NCBI GenBank assembly: GCA_900321955.1
Contig: ONXX01000025.1
Coordinates: 1 to 13,959 of the forward strand
Direction: 5' to 3'
Source of the DNA: an uncultured Bacillota bacterium
Lineage (GTDB): Bacteria > Bacillota_I > Bacilli_A > Erysipelotrichales > Erysipelotrichaceae
DNA length: 13,959 bases
A program made the translations under genes and the position numbers. The notes under the pieces were generated by a model. That model searched no databases. It saw only the letters and a program-made list of their open reading frames with translations, and was not told where the DNA came from. This document shows, piece by piece, positions 13,616 through 13,959 of this stretch. Within the stretch, counting starts at the first letter, position 1, and the number at the start of each line of letters is the position of its first letter.

Positions 13616-13623
13616 TTCAGTGA

Positions 13624-13656
13624 ACTCCTTTCACTTTCTTAACGAAAGCGCGGAGT
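13624..13656 (-). promoter_or_regulatory. Possible hairpin hiding the leader-ORF Shine-Dalgarno
   Basis: On minus-strand RNA, ACUCC (13656-13652) can pair with GGAGU (13628-13624), the core of the Shine-Dalgarno, with an inner CUUUC/GAAAG stem (13648-13644 and 13638-13634). An overlapping TTTCAC/GTGAAA pairing is an alternative. Such sequestering is known in other IS4 elements (IS10, IS50) for transcripts coming from outside; here it is inferred from pairing only. Confidence 0.35.
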
Positions 13657-13742
13657 GAAACGAAGCGCCCGATTTTCATACTTTTGTCAAGTGTTTTTCA
13701 TCGTTATTTAAATATTTTCTGTCTTAGAGACATCGATCAGGC

Positions 13743-13783
13743 AAAATAAAAAAACAGGGTATGATTTTACTCATATCCTGTTT
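13743..13783 (-). terminator. Hairpin terminator inside the IS right end, facing inward
   Basis: Minus strand: AAACAGGATATGA (13783-13771), 6-nt loop, TCATACCCTGTTT (13764-13752), 12 pairs plus one G-T, followed by a long T-rich run (to 13743). It would stop minus-strand transcripts entering from the right flank before they reach the transposase gene. Confidence 0.75.
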
Positions 13784-13798
13784 CAAAGAATACTTGTG

Positions 13799-13823
13799 GT
13801 GTCACATTAAGTTAGTGACATTA
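13799..13823 (-). repeat. IS terminal inverted repeat (transposase 5' side)
   Basis: The perfect inverted partner of 12013-12037. The 120 bp between this repeat and 13615 hold no gene other than the leader signals; a TTGACA at 13690-13685 (minus) could be a -35 box but has no matching -10 at 17 bp. Confidence 0.92.
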
Positions 13824-13836
13824 CTCTTTCAAGACC

Positions 13837-13959
13837 TTAATCATCAAATTTTGCCTCGTCCATCCACAGATAGGCTTCATCCTCATTGCGGGTCGTCTGA
13901 AGCCAAGGATCACCCGGCAGATGACGGATCATCCAGACCGTATACATCTGGAAGCCGGG
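13837..13959 (-). CDS. C-terminal 40 residues of an unrecognised protein
   Basis: The frame is open from the right edge of the window to TAA at 13837-13839. It reads as a plausible protein end, rich in Trp and acidic residues (MYTVWMIRHLPGDPW, then EAYLWMDEAKFDD). The body of the gene lies outside the window and I cannot name a family. The stop is 13 bp from the IS, so the element sits just beyond its 3' end and may have replaced its own terminator. Confidence 0.55.
   Translation of the reverse strand, partial: PGFQMYTVWMIRHLPGDPWLQTTRNEDEAYLWMDEAKFDD

Larger units (their letters stand above)
12013..13823 (-). mobile_element. Complete IS4-family insertion sequence
   Basis: 1811 bp bounded by perfect 25-bp inverted repeats. 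It carries one full-length DDE transposase gene and a short upstream leader ORF on the minus strand, plus a terminator near each end that acts on transcripts entering from outside. No target-site duplication is visible outside the repeats: compare 12000-12012 with 13824-13836. It is inserted 16 bp after the nifU-like stop and 13 bp before the end of an unrelated gene. I do not recognise a named element. Confidence 0.87.

Noticed and set aside
13685..13690. TTGACA as the transposase promoter -35
   Set aside because: No plausible -10 lies 16-18 bp downstream, so the promoter cannot be fixed from sequence.
1..13959. CRISPR array, tRNA, rRNA or prophage genes
   Set aside because: No regularly spaced repeats, tRNA-like cloverleaf, rRNA sequence or phage structural genes were seen.

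Overview
The window looks like chromosomal DNA from a Bacillota (Firmicutes) bacterium, most likely of the Erysipelotrichia/Erysipelotrichaceae type; this is an inference. The protein families (CcpA, a murC-DUF948-ccpA-tyrS order like that of Bacillus, YtgP/SpoVB-type MurJ, YuiD-like divergent PAP2, GSP13-type S1 protein), short Gram-positive lipoprotein signals and moderate G+C support it. Most of the window is housekeeping DNA carrying one insertion sequence.

Layout. 1-825 (+) is the 3' part of ispH, which runs tail-to-tail into and overlaps a long minus-strand block. Read in its own direction (right to left) the block has three transcription blocks. (a) 10842 to 8031: an SAF/CpaB-like membrane protein, a VanZ-like protein, a small lipoprotein, RadC and a second lipoprotein. 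(b) 7981 to 6123: an acidic low-complexity protein and MurC, ending in an intrinsic terminator. (c) 6041 to 793: from a good sigma-A-like promoter, a DUF948 membrane protein, an amphipathic helical protein, CcpA, TyrS (broken), a lipoprotein and a MurJ-type lipid II flippase, mostly with 1-4 nt junctions. A single-gene S1-domain unit (11270-10902) with its own terminator lies ahead of block (a). On the plus strand, divergent from the S1 gene, lie a divergent-PAP2 membrane protein and a NifU C-terminal-domain Fe-S protein. From 12013 to 13823 there is an apparently complete IS4-family element with perfect 25-bp inverted ends, and beyond it the C-terminal end of an unrecognised gene.

Blocks (b) and (c) put peptidoglycan precursor synthesis (MurC), lipid II export (MurJ), tRNA charging (TyrS) and the global carbon regulator CcpA in adjacent transcription units, an order partly shared with Bacillus. 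IspH makes the isoprenoid precursors from which the undecaprenyl lipid carrier of cell-wall synthesis is built.

Most notable observations: (1) the S1/PAP2 intergenic region is an almost perfect mirror-image palindrome in which each gene has TGnTATAAT exactly 8 nt before its ATG and no ribosome-binding site, suggesting two divergent leaderless mRNAs from abutting extended -10 promoters; (2) two more genes (GTG starts at 10131 and 8693) also have an extended -10 6 nt before the start codon and no Shine-Dalgarno; (3) tyrS lacks about 31 nt just after the KFGKT loop, which breaks the frame of a normally essential enzyme; (4) the IS has a 26-codon leader ORF coupled by ATGA to the transposase and an inward-acting terminator at each end.
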